In this document: positions 8,338 through 15,877 of the stretch, piece by piece
Layout: every line of letters starts with the position of its first letter
Numbering within the stretch: position 1 is the first letter of the stretch
DNA from: Propionibacteriales bacterium
Lineage (GTDB): Bacteria; Actinomycetota; Actinomycetes; Propionibacteriales; Nocardioidaceae
Length of the DNA stretch: 64,000 nucleotides
Direction: 5' to 3'
NCBI GenBank assembly: GCA_026392455.1
Contig: JAPLCB010000004.1
Location: forward strand, 62,001-126,000
The notes under the pieces: model-generated
The model's database searches: none
Told to the model about the DNA's origin: nothing
The model's input: the letters and a program-made list of their open reading frames with translations, nothing else
Position numbers and translations under genes: made by a program

Positions 8338-8700
8338 GGTGGGCTCCCGCCTGGTTTCTGAACGTCTCGTGATGTCGCGCGTGGTTCGGTAGGGCGAGCA
8401 CGCAGCAAGACGACGGGAGTCCAAGCCGTGGTCGCGGCCCTGGCTTCTGGTGGGGACCGTGCGTGCTGGACGCTGGACCTTTCCCTCTGCCGTGTGGACT
8501 TCCGTCGCCTCATGACCAGTTGACCTCGGTCCAGGTCGCTGGTGCAGAGGCGTAAGGCACTTGTCAGAGCGCAAAGGTCCCACCACGCCTGCCCGCCCGA
8601 TCAAGGCCAGGCCAGGGCCGGATGGCCCTTGGCTGAGGTGCACCTGACGCGGAACGGTGGGGTGGTGATCCGAAACAGGAAGGTCCGTCCCGAGACCTTG

Positions 8701-8772
8701 ATGTGCGGGAGCTGCCGCTTCTGCGGCCGGGAGATTGCCTTCGATCCAACCCGCGGGTGGGTAGGGACCTTC
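8701..8772 (+). pseudogene. Possible remnant of a small zinc-ribbon protein
   Basis: The frame starting at ATG 8701 begins MCGSCRFCGREIAFDPTRGW, which resembles small actinobacterial zinc-ribbon proteins (CRxCGxxIxFDxxRGW). The expected second cysteine pair is not in frame, and the frame runs through a terminator hairpin into the tRNA-His gene. It is therefore either decayed or chance. Confidence 0.2.
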
Positions 8773-8881
8773 CCCGCCGGAGGAGGAGAGGATCCCTCGT
8801 CAGCGCAGCGCTGGTTCGCAAGCTGCCCCAGGTTGCCCACCCAGGTGGGTCGATCTGGGGAGCAACGACGGGGAAGAATCA

Positions 8882-8913
8882 AGCCCCTGACCTGTTCTCC
8901 CAGGTCAGGGGCT
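8882..8913 (-). terminator. Terminator after tRNA-His
   Basis: A perfect 12-bp stem (8882-8893 with 8902-8913, AGCCCCTGACCT / AGGTCAGGGGCT) and an 8-nt loop begin 12 nt downstream of the tRNA-His 3' end on the minus strand. Confidence 0.75.
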
Positions 8914-8924
8914 CGATCACTCGG

Positions 8925-8998
8925 GGTGAGTAACGGGACTTGAACCCGCGACATCCGCCACCACAAGGCGGCGCTCTACCAGCTGAGCTATACCCACC
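8925..8998 (-). tRNA. tRNA-His (anticodon GTG)
   Basis: Minus-strand cloverleaf with acceptor GTGGGTA / TACTCAC, the extra G at position -1 (8998) and discriminator C typical of tRNA-His. The anticodon stem CCGCC / GGCGG holds loop TTGTGGT, anticodon GTG. CCA is not encoded. Confidence 0.95.
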
Positions 8999-9084
8999 AT
9001 CGCTCCCGCCGAAGCGCGAGCAGGCAGAAGTGTACCGAAGGTTTGCGGCAGGTTCGAACCGGGCCGGTCCCTCAGCTCATGTGG

Positions 9085-9708
9085 TCAGCCCTGATCCTGC
9101 ACGGCTCCGGTCAGCGCACCCTGGTGGGCGGTGGCGATCCGCTTGGCTGCCTCGGAGTCCGGGCCGGGCCCGGGTACGAAGACAGCCTCCCGGTAGTACC
9201 GCAGCTCCTCGATGCTCTCCTGGATGTCGGCCAGTGCTCGGTGGCCGCCCGACTTCGCCGGCGAGTTGAAGTACGCCTTCGGGAACCAGCGCCGGGAGAG
9301 CTCCTTGATCGAGGAGACGTCCACGATCCGGTAGTGCAGGAAAGCCTCCAGCTCGGGCATGTCGCGCGCCAGGAAGGCCCGGTCGGTCGCCACGGTGTTG
9401 CCGGCCAGCGGGGGCCTGCTGCCGTTCGGGCAGTGCTCCTTGATGTAGGCGAGCACCCGGGCCTGGGCGTCCTGCATGGTCGTGCCCGCGTTCAGCTCCT
9501 CGAGCAGCCCGGACTTGACGTGCATCTCGTGCACGAACGGGATCATCTGGTCCAGCGCTTCCTGGGGTGGCTTGATGATCACGTCGATGCCGTCGCCCAG
9601 GACGTTCAGGTCGAAATCGGTCACCAGGGCCGCCACCTCGATCAGCGCATCCGCGCCGAGGTCGAGCCCGGTCATTTCACAGTCGATCCACACGAGTCGG
9701 TCGTTCAC
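9085..9708 (-). CDS. orn: Oligoribonuclease
   Basis: A 207-aa DEDDh 3'-5' exoribonuclease that degrades 2-5 nt RNA to mononucleotides and clears pGpG from c-di-GMP turnover. Exo motif I is IDCEMTGLD (residues 8-16), exo II lies around [18 protein letters not shown] (about 103-120), and [14 protein letters not shown] carries the catalytic His and the exo III Asp. Length and sequence are textbook. The start codon is GTG (9706-9708), and TAGGCT stands 7 nt before it on the minus strand, suggesting leaderless expression. Confidence 0.97.
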   Translation of the reverse strand: MNDRLVWIDCEMTGLDLGADALIEVAALVTDFDLNVLGDGIDVIIKPPQEALDQMIPFVHEMHVKSGLLEELNAGTTMQDAQARVLAYIKEHCPNGSRPPLAGNTVATDRAFLARDMPELEAFLHYRIVDVSSIKELSRRWFPKAYFNSPAKSGGHRALADIQESIEELRYYREAVFVPGPGPDSEAAKRIATAHQGALTGAVQDQG

Positions 9709-9715
9709 CTACCGG

Positions 9716-9721
9716 AGCCTA
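9716..9721 (-). promoter_or_regulatory. -10 box of orn (TAGGCT), leaderless
   Basis: TAGGCT on the minus strand ends 7 nt before the GTG start of orn. The same hexamer with similar spacing occurs before the adenosine-deaminase-like, prsW and ettA genes. Confidence 0.5.
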
Positions 9722-9759
9722 CTCAGGTTCGTCTTAGGACACCCGCCTACATTGGCCGG

Positions 9760-10245
9760 GTGCTGCCCTGGACCGCCGTGCTCGCCCGCCTGATCGTCGG
9801 TGGTGTCTGGGTGTACGCCGGCGCGCTGAAGGTCGGTGACCCGGAGTCCAGCGTGGCCGCGGTACGGGCCTACCAGCTCCTGCCGACGGGGCTGGCCGAC
9901 ACCGTGGGCCGGGTGCTGCCGATGCTCGAGCTCGTCATCGGGGTCTGCCTGGTGCTGGGTCTGCTCACCCGCGTCCTCGGTGGTGTCTCCGCGGTCCTGC
10001 AGATCGCCTTCATCATCGGGATCGCCTCGGTCTGGGCCCGCGGGATCGAGATCAACTGCGGCTGCTTCGGGGACGGCGGTCCGAACCCGGACGCGTCCTC
10101 GCAGTACCCCTGGGAGATCGCCCGCGACCTCGGCCTGCTGGCGCTGTCGGTGTTCCTCGTCGTCCGTCCCTCGTCGCCGTACTCGGTCGACAGGGTGTTG
10201 TTCCCCGATCTTCCGGAGGTCCGTGATGTCCCAGCAGAACCGTGA
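9760..10245 (+). CDS. MauE/DoxX-type membrane redox protein
   Basis: A 161-aa, four-helix membrane protein of the MauE / DoxX superfamily. Helix 1 LARLIVGGVWVYAGALKVGDP matches the family opening. INCGCFGDGG, between helices 3 and 4, holds the CxC motif thought to handle disulfides. The chosen start is the GTG at 9760, as no closer ATG precedes helix 1. It overlaps the following DsbA-like gene by 20 bp, so the pair is translationally coupled. Function by context: membrane partner supplying or removing electrons for the thioredoxin-fold protein outside the membrane. Confidence 0.8.
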   Translation: MLPWTAVLARLIVGGVWVYAGALKVGDPESSVAAVRAYQLLPTGLADTVGRVLPMLELVIGVCLVLGLLTRVLGGVSAVLQIAFIIGIASVWARGIEINCGCFGDGGPNPDASSQYPWEIARDLGLLALSVFLVVRPSSPYSVDRVLFPDLPEVRDVPAEP

Positions 10246-10969
10246 GTCCCACCGCACCGAGAAGGCGGCGGCGGTCCAGGCCGCTGCGGCCCGCAAGCAG
10301 CGCAACGGCCGGATCGCCCTCGTGGTCGGGGTCCTGGTGGTCCTGGGAGCCGTGGTCGCGGCCGGGACCTGGGCGGGCTCGGGGAAGTCGAAGGTCGATC
10401 CCGGGGACTACTCGGGGATCGCCACGGCCGTCACCGCCAGCTCGCTCAAGCTCGGGCCCGCCGACGCACCCGTGAAGGTCGTCATCTACGAGGACTTCCT
10501 GTGCCCGTACTGCCGCCAGCTGGAGGCGTCGACCAGGGACTTCCTCCGGGAGAACGCTGCCAAGGGGAAGGTCGAGGTCGAGTACCGGCCGGTGAACATC
10601 CTGACCTCCTCGACCTACTCTGCCCGGGCGATGAACACCTGGGCCGCGGTGCTGGCACACGCCGCCCCGACGGCTGCCCTGAAGCTGCACGACCTGTTGT
10701 TCGAGAACCAGCCGTACGAGCAGAACGCGGACGAGACCACCGATGCGGACATCCTCGCGCTGGTCGAGAAGGCGGGCGGCGACAACGCCGAGGTCCTCGC
10801 GGCAGCGAAGACCCAGGACGCGGCCTTCTTCACCGCCTCGGCGTGGGCTGCGTCGTCGATCGGGCTGACCGGCACTCCGACGGTCGTCCTGGACGGGCAG
10901 AAGCTGGACGGGCTCAGCGTCGAGCAGATCATCAGTGCGATCGAGAAGAAGGTCGCTGCCGGATCGTAG
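10226..10969 (+). CDS. Membrane-anchored DsbA-like thioredoxin-fold protein
   Basis: A 247-aa protein with a basic N-terminus, a single membrane helix (about residues 29-49) and an extracytoplasmic thioredoxin fold of the DsbA type. The active site is EDFLCPYCRQLE, a CPYC motif near residue 94, and the cis-Pro loop is GLTGTPTVVLDG. It probably oxidises or reduces cysteines of exported proteins together with the MauE-like protein overlapping it upstream. The start ATG at 10226 places the helix in the usual position for actinobacterial members. Confidence 0.9.
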   Translation: MSQQNRESHRTEKAAAVQAAAARKQRNGRIALVVGVLVVLGAVVAAGTWAGSGKSKVDPGDYSGIATAVTASSLKLGPADAPVKVVIYEDFLCPYCRQLEASTRDFLRENAAKGKVEVEYRPVNILTSSTYSARAMNTWAAVLAHAAPTAALKLHDLLFENQPYEQNADETTDADILALVEKAGGDNAEVLAAAKTQDAAFFTASAWAASSIGLTGTPTVVLDGQKLDGLSVEQIISAIEKKVAAGS

Positions 10970-10972
10970 GCT
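10967..10972 (+). promoter_or_regulatory. -10 box of the adenosine-deaminase-like gene
   Basis: TAGGCT, whose first three bases are the stop codon of the preceding DsbA-like gene, ends 6 nt before the ATG at 10979. This suggests a leaderless transcript independent of the upstream pair. Confidence 0.45.
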
Positions 10973-10978
10973 GGGGCC

Positions 10979-12010
10979 ATGACTGAGCCCGACCGCCCGT
11001 ACGACGACTTCATCGCGGGGCTGCCCAAGGCCGAGCTGCACGTCCACCACGTCGGTTCGGCGTCCCCACGGATCGTCGCCGGGCTCGCCGAGCAGTACCC
11101 CGGCGTGGTCCCGAGCGACCCTGACGCACTGGCTGACTACTTCGCGTTCCGGGACTTCGGCCACTTCATCGAGGTCTACCTCGCGGTCGTCGACCTGATC
11201 CGGACCCCCGAGGACATCCGGATGCTGACCTACGAGGTCGCCCGGGAGATGGCGCACGGACAGTCGCTGCGGTACGCCGAGCTCACCTGCACGCCGTACA
11301 CGTCGGTGATCCGCGGGATCCCGATCGAGGCCTACAGCGAAGCCATCGAGGACGCCCGGGTTGCTGCCGAGCGTGACTTCGGCCTGCGCCTGCAGTGGAT
11401 CTACGACATCCCCGGCGAGAGCGGTATCCCGGCCGCCGATGCGACGCTGGAGTACGCCCTCAAGCACCCGACGGACGGCCTGGTCGGCTTCGGCCTGGGC
11501 GGTCCCGAGGTCGGCGTGCCCCGGCCGCAGTTCCGCCGGCACTTTGACGCAGCCCGGGCTGCCGGCCTGCGCAGCGTCCCGCACGCGGGCGAGACCACCG
11601 GGCCGCAGACGATCTGGGATGCGATCCAGGTCCTGGGGGCCGAGCGGATCGGGCACGGCACGTCGGCGGCCCAGGACCCTGAGCTGCTCGCGCACCTCGC
11701 CGAGGCCGGGATCCCGCTCGAGGTCTGCCCGTCCTCGAACGTCGCGACCCGTGCGGTCGAGCGGATCGAGGAGCACCCGATCACGGTCTTCCGCGACGCC
11801 GGCGTCACGGTCACCGTGAACAGTGACGATCCGCCGATGTTCTCCACGACGCTCAACGCCGAGTACGCGATCGCTGCTGACCTCCTGGGTCTGGACGAAG
11901 CCGGGATCGCTGACCTGGCGAAGATGGCCGCCCGCAGCGCGTTCACCGACGACGCGTTCCGCGACGCGCTCTGCGCCGAGATCGACGCCTACGTCCTGAC
12001 GGGACGTTAA
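10979..12010 (+). CDS. Adenosine deaminase family protein
   Basis: A 343-aa metal-dependent deaminase. All zinc and catalytic positions are visible: LPKAELHVHHVGS (HxH, residues 17-19), a third metal His with the catalytic Glu in VPHAGE (about 200), IGHGTSA (about 224) and NSDDPPMFSTTL (about 280). Length matches the family. The first loop HVHHVGSAS differs from the canonical HLDGA of true adenosine deaminase, so the substrate may be a related 6-aminopurine nucleoside (some actinobacterial relatives act on aminodeoxyfutalosine). It appears to be a single-gene unit, closed by a terminator. Confidence 0.85.
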   Translation: MTEPDRPYDDFIAGLPKAELHVHHVGSASPRIVAGLAEQYPGVVPSDPDALADYFAFRDFGHFIEVYLAVVDLIRTPEDIRMLTYEVAREMAHGQSLRYAELTCTPYTSVIRGIPIEAYSEAIEDARVAAERDFGLRLQWIYDIPGESGIPAADATLEYALKHPTDGLVGFGLGGPEVGVPRPQFRRHFDAARAAGLRSVPHAGETTGPQTIWDAIQVLGAERIGHGTSAAQDPELLAHLAEAGIPLEVCPSSNVATRAVERIEEHPITVFRDAGVTVTVNSDDPPMFSTTLNAEYAIAADLLGLDEAGIADLAKMAARSAFTDDAFRDALCAEIDAYVLTGR

Positions 12011-12011
12011 A

Positions 12012-12040
12012 GGGCCAGCGGTCTCATACTCCGCTGGCCC
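12012..12040 (+). terminator. Terminator of the deaminase gene
   Basis: A perfect 10-bp stem GGGCCAGCGG / CCGCTGGCCC with a 9-nt loop begins right after the TAA stop codon. Confidence 0.85.
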
Positions 12041-12108
12041 ACCACCTGTCTACGGGACAACGGTGCCCGGGACGGTTGCGACACGCTGCCCGCAGCGCGA
12101 AATCAGGT

Positions 12109-12149
12109 GAAGCCCGCCCCGGCGCGTGCGGTACGACGAGGCGGGCTTC
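12109..12149 (-). terminator. Terminator of the histidine kinase gene
   Basis: GAAGCCCGCC (12109-12118) and GGCGGGCTTC (12140-12149) form a 10-bp stem with a 21-nt loop. It lies about 80 bp downstream of the minus-strand histidine kinase stop codon. Confidence 0.6.
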
Positions 12150-12227
12150 GTCGGGCCCTGAGGACGTGGCCCGGTTCTGGGAGACCCAGTACTACCCGGT
12201 CGTGCCGTCGCTCAAACGCCGGTCGAC

Positions 12228-13409
12228 TCAGGCAACGAGGACGGCGTCGTGGCAGTGGCGGAGCGATTCCTGCTCCTCGGAGACCTGGTACCCGCAGTAC
12301 AACGGGAAGTCGACGGTCGCGCGGAGCCTGTTCCAGCAGTTCTCGAGCTGCAGGGACAGGTCCCCGGACCCGGCTCGCCAGTAGACGTCGACGATCTCCC
12401 CGAAGACGCGGAACGTCCGCCAGCGGGAGTCGATGGTGCGGATGGTGGTCCCGATGATCGCCTCGAAGCGGTCGGGGGAGACCCGGCCGTCGAGGACGAT
12501 CGCCTTGCTCACCTCGTCTGCATCCAGCTCCAGGTACTGACCGATCGTGCGAGCGGCGTCGAGGTCGAAGCCACGGGCGGCCAGGCACGTGGCGACCAGG
12601 GCTCGGTGGCTCTCGGTCATGGCGATCGCTACGCCTTCGCCGTTGGCGAGACCCGTTGCGACGTAGTCGGTGACGGCGTCCGCGAGAGTCTGGTCCTCGA
12701 CCCAGAACGACACGGAGTGCCCCGCCAGGGCCGCGTCCTTGCGGGTGCGCCCGGACGGGTGCGGCACTGCCGGGAGAGTGACGGTGAAGGTGGTGCCGGC
12801 CGTGTTGTCGTAGGCGATGCTTCCGCCCATCGCCGCGCACAGCCGGTGGACGATCGCGAGTCCGAGTCCGCTGCCGCCGAGCTGCTGGGAAGCGCCGCCG
12901 CGCGAGTACGGGTCGAACAGGGAATCGACGAGCGCCTCGGGGACACCGGGCCCGTCGTCGGTCACCGCGACCCGCACCTCGTGGCCTTCGAGCCAGGCCC
13001 GAACGGCTACCTCGTGGCCACCGTGCCGAGCCGCGTTGCTGAGCAGGTTGTCGAGCACCTGGGTGATCCGGAGTGGGTCCCCGAGGACCAACGCGTCGGC
13101 CGCGAGCTCCACGTGGATCCGGTTTCCGAGCTGGTCCTGGTAGGCCGAGATCAGGTCGTCGCAGGTCTCGGTGAGGTCGACGCTCTGCAACCCGACGGTG
13201 AGGTCGCCGCGGTCCAGGGCATGCATCGTCGCAAGATCTTCCAGCAGTCGCACGAGCATGTCGCTGCGGCGGGTCAGCATCCCGGTGATGTCACTGAGCG
13301 CGGCGGTGGGCATCGATTCGTGGGTGAGGTGCAGGGTCTCTGCCGCCCCGCGGATCACGCACGCGGTGTTCCGCATGTCGTGGATGAGTTGCGCCTCGAA
13401 TTCTCGCAT
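12228..13409 (-). CDS. Histidine kinase with C-terminal MEDS sensory domain
   Basis: A 393-aa soluble protein. A dimerisation/phosphoacceptor-like helix pair starts with FEAQLIHDMRNTACVIRGAAETL (His at about residue 10), followed by a full HATPase domain: N box QVLDNLLSNAARHG (about 115-128), G1 TDDGPGVP (about 150), G2 GGSGLGLAIVHRL (about 176-188). The last 165 residues (HSVSFWVEDQTLADAVTDYVATGLANGE onward) match the MEDS domain, first named from DcmR, usually placed N-terminal to its effector. There is no membrane helix and no response regulator nearby, so it is an orphan cytoplasmic kinase. An AT-rich stretch around 13455-13490 is the likely promoter. Confidence 0.8.
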   Translation of the reverse strand: MREFEAQLIHDMRNTACVIRGAAETLHLTHESMPTAALSDITGMLTRRSDMLVRLLEDLATMHALDRGDLTVGLQSVDLTETCDDLISAYQDQLGNRIHVELAADALVLGDPLRITQVLDNLLSNAARHGGHEVAVRAWLEGHEVRVAVTDDGPGVPEALVDSLFDPYSRGGASQQLGGSGLGLAIVHRLCAAMGGSIAYDNTAGTTFTVTLPAVPHPSGRTRKDAALAGHSVSFWVEDQTLADAVTDYVATGLANGEGVAIAMTESHRALVATCLAARGFDLDAARTIGQYLELDADEVSKAIVLDGRVSPDRFEAIIGTTIRTIDSRWRTFRVFGEIVDVYWRAGSGDLSLQLENCWNRLRATVDFPLYCGYQVSEEQESLRHCHDAVLVA

Positions 13410-13640
13410 GCCAACCGGCTCCTCTCCTTCCCCACGATAGGCCGATCCAGGACCAATGCAATATTAAGGACGAAAAAGGTCATAACGTCTATACCACCTC
13501 GCAGCGGCCAGCGGTCCCCGGTGAGGGATTTCCCCGCGGTGCTGGCCGTGCGCTCTAGACCAGGATCGGGCCGGCAGGGCTGAGTGGGTCGGGTCTGGAT
13601 CTCCGGCTTCCAGCGCGGACAGATCGACCGAGGATCGGTG

Positions 13641-13695
13641 GGACATCTGCGCCCGCTCGACGCGCTGGAGTGAGACATCTGCGCCCGCTCGACGC
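13641..13695. repeat. Tandem pair of a dispersed 20-bp repeat
   Basis: GACATCTGCGCCCGCTCGAC occurs twice (13642-13661 and 13674-13693). Another copy with one change lies at 46889-46908, and a palindromic derivative forms the terminator at 46828-46873. All lie in intergenic DNA. Confidence 0.7.
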
Positions 13696-13698
13696 TGG

Positions 13699-13775
13699 TG
13701 GCGCCCCCGGCACGATTCGAACGTGCGACCTAGAGATTAGAAGGCTCTTGCTCTATCCAGCTGAGCTACGGGGGC
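13699..13775 (-). tRNA. tRNA-Arg (anticodon TCT)
   Basis: Minus-strand cloverleaf with acceptor GCCCCCG / CGGGGGC, discriminator G and encoded CCA (13699-13701). The anticodon loop is CTTCTAA, giving TCT. The last base pair of the anticodon stem (C31-T39) is mismatched, but D and T arms are normal. Confidence 0.9.
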
Positions 13776-13831
13776 CCGAGGTCGGCCGTGCCAGCCTCAG
13801 GCCAGGATTCTAGGGGCAACGCCGACGAGGT

Positions 13832-14707
13832 TCAGGAGAGCCGGTCGGCGTACGCGATCACCCGGTTGAACAGTGCGTCGGCCGCAGCAGCCGACGCGGC
13901 CCGGGTGACCGGCTCGGAGAGCTCGTCGACCAGCGGGCGCGCGGCGGCGACCCCGGCGTCGGCCGCCAGGGAGGCGGCCACGCGGGCGGCGTCGCGGACG
14001 ACGGCGGGGTCGACCGTCCAGACGGCCTCGAAGACCCGGTTCCGGTCGGGCACGTTGACCTGTCCGGGCAGTTCCCACGCCGTCAGGCAGGCGGCACTCG
14101 CGGGCGCGTCGCAGATGACGGCCCACTCCCGGCGCATCGGGGCGTCCTGGGGGAGCGAAGCCCGCACCAGTCCCGGCACTTCGACACGGCCCTCCGTGGC
14201 GGCGGCGTGGTCGTCGGCGAACACGATGGCCGTCCGTGCGACCCGGGCCAGCTCGGCCCAGCGGTGCGCCGACGGTTCGAAGAGGTCGCCGCGCTGGAAC
14301 GCGCCGAAGAGGATCGGGCGTTCCGCGGTGGCGCAGCACTCGTCCTCGATCGCCCAGGAGATCGCGATCAGGGTCGACTTTTTGAGGCGGTGCGTCGCCA
14401 GGTGCGGGTGGCGCCGGCGGAGCTCGGCGAAGATCGACGGTGTCGCGGGGGGTGCCGACTGGGTGGCTTCCTCGATCGCCACCTCGAGCCGGACGCCAGC
14501 ATCCTTGCGCCGGAGCACCAGCAGGACCTGGTCGACGTCCGCGTCGGTGTAGCGGCGGTGACCGCTGTCCAGGCGCTGCGGCACCGGGAAGCCGTGGCGG
14601 GTCTCCCAGGTCCTCAGCACCGCGGTGGTCAGGCCGGTGCGCTGGGAGAGGTCGCCGATCGTCAGGGATGCGGTCTGGGGTTGCGCATCCGCCGTCTTGT
14701 GGTCCAT
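13832..14707 (-). CDS. MerR-family regulator with DICT sensory domain
   Basis: A 291-aa regulator. Residues 15-85 form a MerR winged helix-turn-helix (LTIGDLSQRTGLTTAVLRTWETRHGFPVPQRLDSGHRRYTDADV). The C-terminal part is a DICT domain, a small-molecule or light-input module named from diguanylate cyclases and two-component systems: LKKSTLIAISWAIEDECC, then ILFGAFQRGDLFEPSAHRWAELARVARTAIVFADD. It diverges from the FHA/sigma-like/oxidoreductase operon, whose promoter region contains a TAAACG palindrome, and is likely its regulator and an autoregulator. MerR regulators with such sensors in actinobacteria often control light or oxidative-stress genes (inference here). Confidence 0.85.
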   Translation of the reverse strand: MDHKTADAQPQTASLTIGDLSQRTGLTTAVLRTWETRHGFPVPQRLDSGHRRYTDADVDQVLLVLRRKDAGVRLEVAIEEATQSAPPATPSIFAELRRRHPHLATHRLKKSTLIAISWAIEDECCATAERPILFGAFQRGDLFEPSAHRWAELARVARTAIVFADDHAAATEGRVEVPGLVRASLPQDAPMRREWAVICDAPASAACLTAWELPGQVNVPDRNRVFEAVWTVDPAVVRDAARVAASLAADAGVAAARPLVDELSEPVTRAASAAAADALFNRVIAYADRLS

Positions 14708-14723
14708 GCTTCGATCATAAAGT

Positions 14724-14738
14724 TAAACGGGTCGTTTA
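14724..14738. promoter_or_regulatory. Palindromic operator between MerR-DICT and its divergent operon
   Basis: TAAACGGGTCGTTTA is an inverted repeat (TAAACG-3-CGTTTA), and a further TTGTTTA lies at 14744-14750. It sits midway between the divergent start codons (14707 and 14765). It is a strong candidate binding site for the MerR-DICT protein. Confidence 0.6.
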
Positions 14739-14764
14739 GATAGTTGTTTAGGAAAGAGGTTTCG

Positions 14765-14977
14765 ATGTCCAGCACGAGCAAAGCCGAGGACGGCGCCGTC
14801 GACTGGTCGGACCTGGGCCGCGAGATGTGGTCCTTCCTGACCGGACGCCAGGCCGAGATCAACTACCGGTTCATCGACATGACCGTCGAGATCCCCCGCG
14901 ACACCGGGCCGGAAGCCCCGCGCGCGGTCTGGAAGGTCGACGGCACCTTGCAGGTCACCACTCGAGACAACGCGTGA
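14765..14977 (+). CDS. Hypothetical 70-aa protein, first gene of the FHA operon
   Basis: A small acidic protein with no recognised domain. Visible parts are DWSDLGREMWSFLTGRQAEINYRFIDMTVEIP, which resembles a helix followed by a strand, and a C-terminal strand WKVDGTLQVTT. There is no membrane segment. A Shine-Dalgarno-like AGAGG precedes the ATG at 14765; a start 21 nt upstream is possible but would separate it from that site. It is the first gene after the MerR-DICT intergenic region and 12 bp from the FHA gene, so it is part of the operon. Confidence 0.65.
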   Translation: MSSTSKAEDGAVDWSDLGREMWSFLTGRQAEINYRFIDMTVEIPRDTGPEAPRAVWKVDGTLQVTTRDNA

Positions 14978-14989
14978 GCAGGAGCGGCG

Positions 14990-15877
14990 ATGTTCACGGT
15001 CCAGATCAACGCTGACCTCCGGTTCAGCGTGGCGCTGCCCGACCAGCCCGAGCTCTCCGGCACCATCACCGGGTCCGGCGACCGGCTCGTGGTGCGGCTG
15101 AGCGACCCTGCCCGCTTCGCCGGCGGCCGGGACTCCGGTCAGGTCAAGAACGTCGCCGCGATGCTGGCCAGTCGAGGGCTGAAGGTGGTCGTGATGGCGG
15201 ACGACGACGTCCTGCTGGAGATCGGTGACACCCACGCCCCCTGGTGGCAGCGCGGCATCACCCGGTCCCGGCACCTGCGGATCGTCAGCCTGCGCGGGGC
15301 GATTACCGGTGCCAGCGGTCGGCTGCGGCGCTCCGACGCCGCGGTCATCCCCGGCCGCGAGCTGGTCCCGCCGCAGACCTTGTTCCCGATCGCGCCCACC
15401 TTCCGCCGGAACCTGCGACCGGTGACCACCACGCATGATTCCCGGCGAGGGGGGAACCCCCGTCTCGTGCTCCGTGCTACCAATCCAGGACTCCCCGAGG
15501 GCGGGGCCCTCGTCTACCCGCTGCGCTCGGACACCGTCACGATCGGCAGCGATGACGGGTGCGACATCAGGCTCGCCGGCCTGGACCCGGTGCACGCGGT
15601 CGTCGTCCACGACGAGCGCGACGAGTTCGTCCTGCACGACCGGTCCGGCGACGGGAGTACGACCGTGAACGGGGTCTCGGCCCAGGGTCGCGTGCTGCGC
15701 ACCGGAGCCCGCGTCAACGTCGGGCCCTGGACGCTGGCCTACCGGCGCGCCGAGTACGCCGACCACGGGCGCCCCTTCGGCGGACGGGTCGGTGGCGAGC
15801 TCGGTCGCCAGCGCAGCCAGCCGGATCCTCGGGGCGCCACCCCGACCACGCCCACCGACCCGGAGGTCACCCGATGA
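14990..15877 (+). CDS. FHA-domain protein
   Basis: A 295-aa protein. The C-terminal half holds a forkhead-associated (phosphothreonine-binding) domain: VTIGSDDGCDIRLAGLDPVHAVVVHDERDEFVLHDRSGDGSTTVNGVSAQ (about 184-233), where the usual GRS becomes GSD and the S-x-x-H becomes DPVHA, so binding residues are only partly conserved. The N-terminal 110 residues are beta-rich and unassigned. A good Shine-Dalgarno sequence (AGGAG) precedes the ATG. Its stop overlaps the ATG of the next gene (ATGA). It may link Ser/Thr kinase signalling to the operon's sigma-like protein. Confidence 0.75.
   Translation: MFTVQINADLRFSVALPDQPELSGTITGSGDRLVVRLSDPARFAGGRDSGQVKNVAAMLASRGLKVVVMADDDVLLEIGDTHAPWWQRGITRSRHLRIVSLRGAITGASGRLRRSDAAVIPGRELVPPQTLFPIAPTFRRNLRPVTTTHDSRRGGNPRLVLRATNPGLPEGGALVYPLRSDTVTIGSDDGCDIRLAGLDPVHAVVVHDERDEFVLHDRSGDGSTTVNGVSAQGRVLRTGARVNVGPWTLAYRRAEYADHGRPFGGRVGGELGRQRSQPDPRGATPTTPTDPEVTR

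Larger units (their letters stand above)
8338..8924. other. Non-coding region upstream of the DUF1876 gene
   Basis: This 587-bp stretch has no convincing gene. Its first 200 bp carries sequence blocks shared with the slipin leader, and a 16-bp block (8536-8551, CGCTGGTGCAGAGGCG) is also present upstream of the 115-aa gene (about 7207-7222). At 8701-8760 the plus strand could encode a fragment resembling a small zinc-ribbon protein (see separate entry). The end holds the tRNA-His terminator. Confidence 0.45.

Noticed and set aside
8542-8943. Frame with CxxC motifs downstream of the DUF1876 leader
   Set aside because: It reads through a terminator hairpin into the tRNA-His gene and lacks a second Cys pair; kept only as a low-confidence remnant around 8701-8772.
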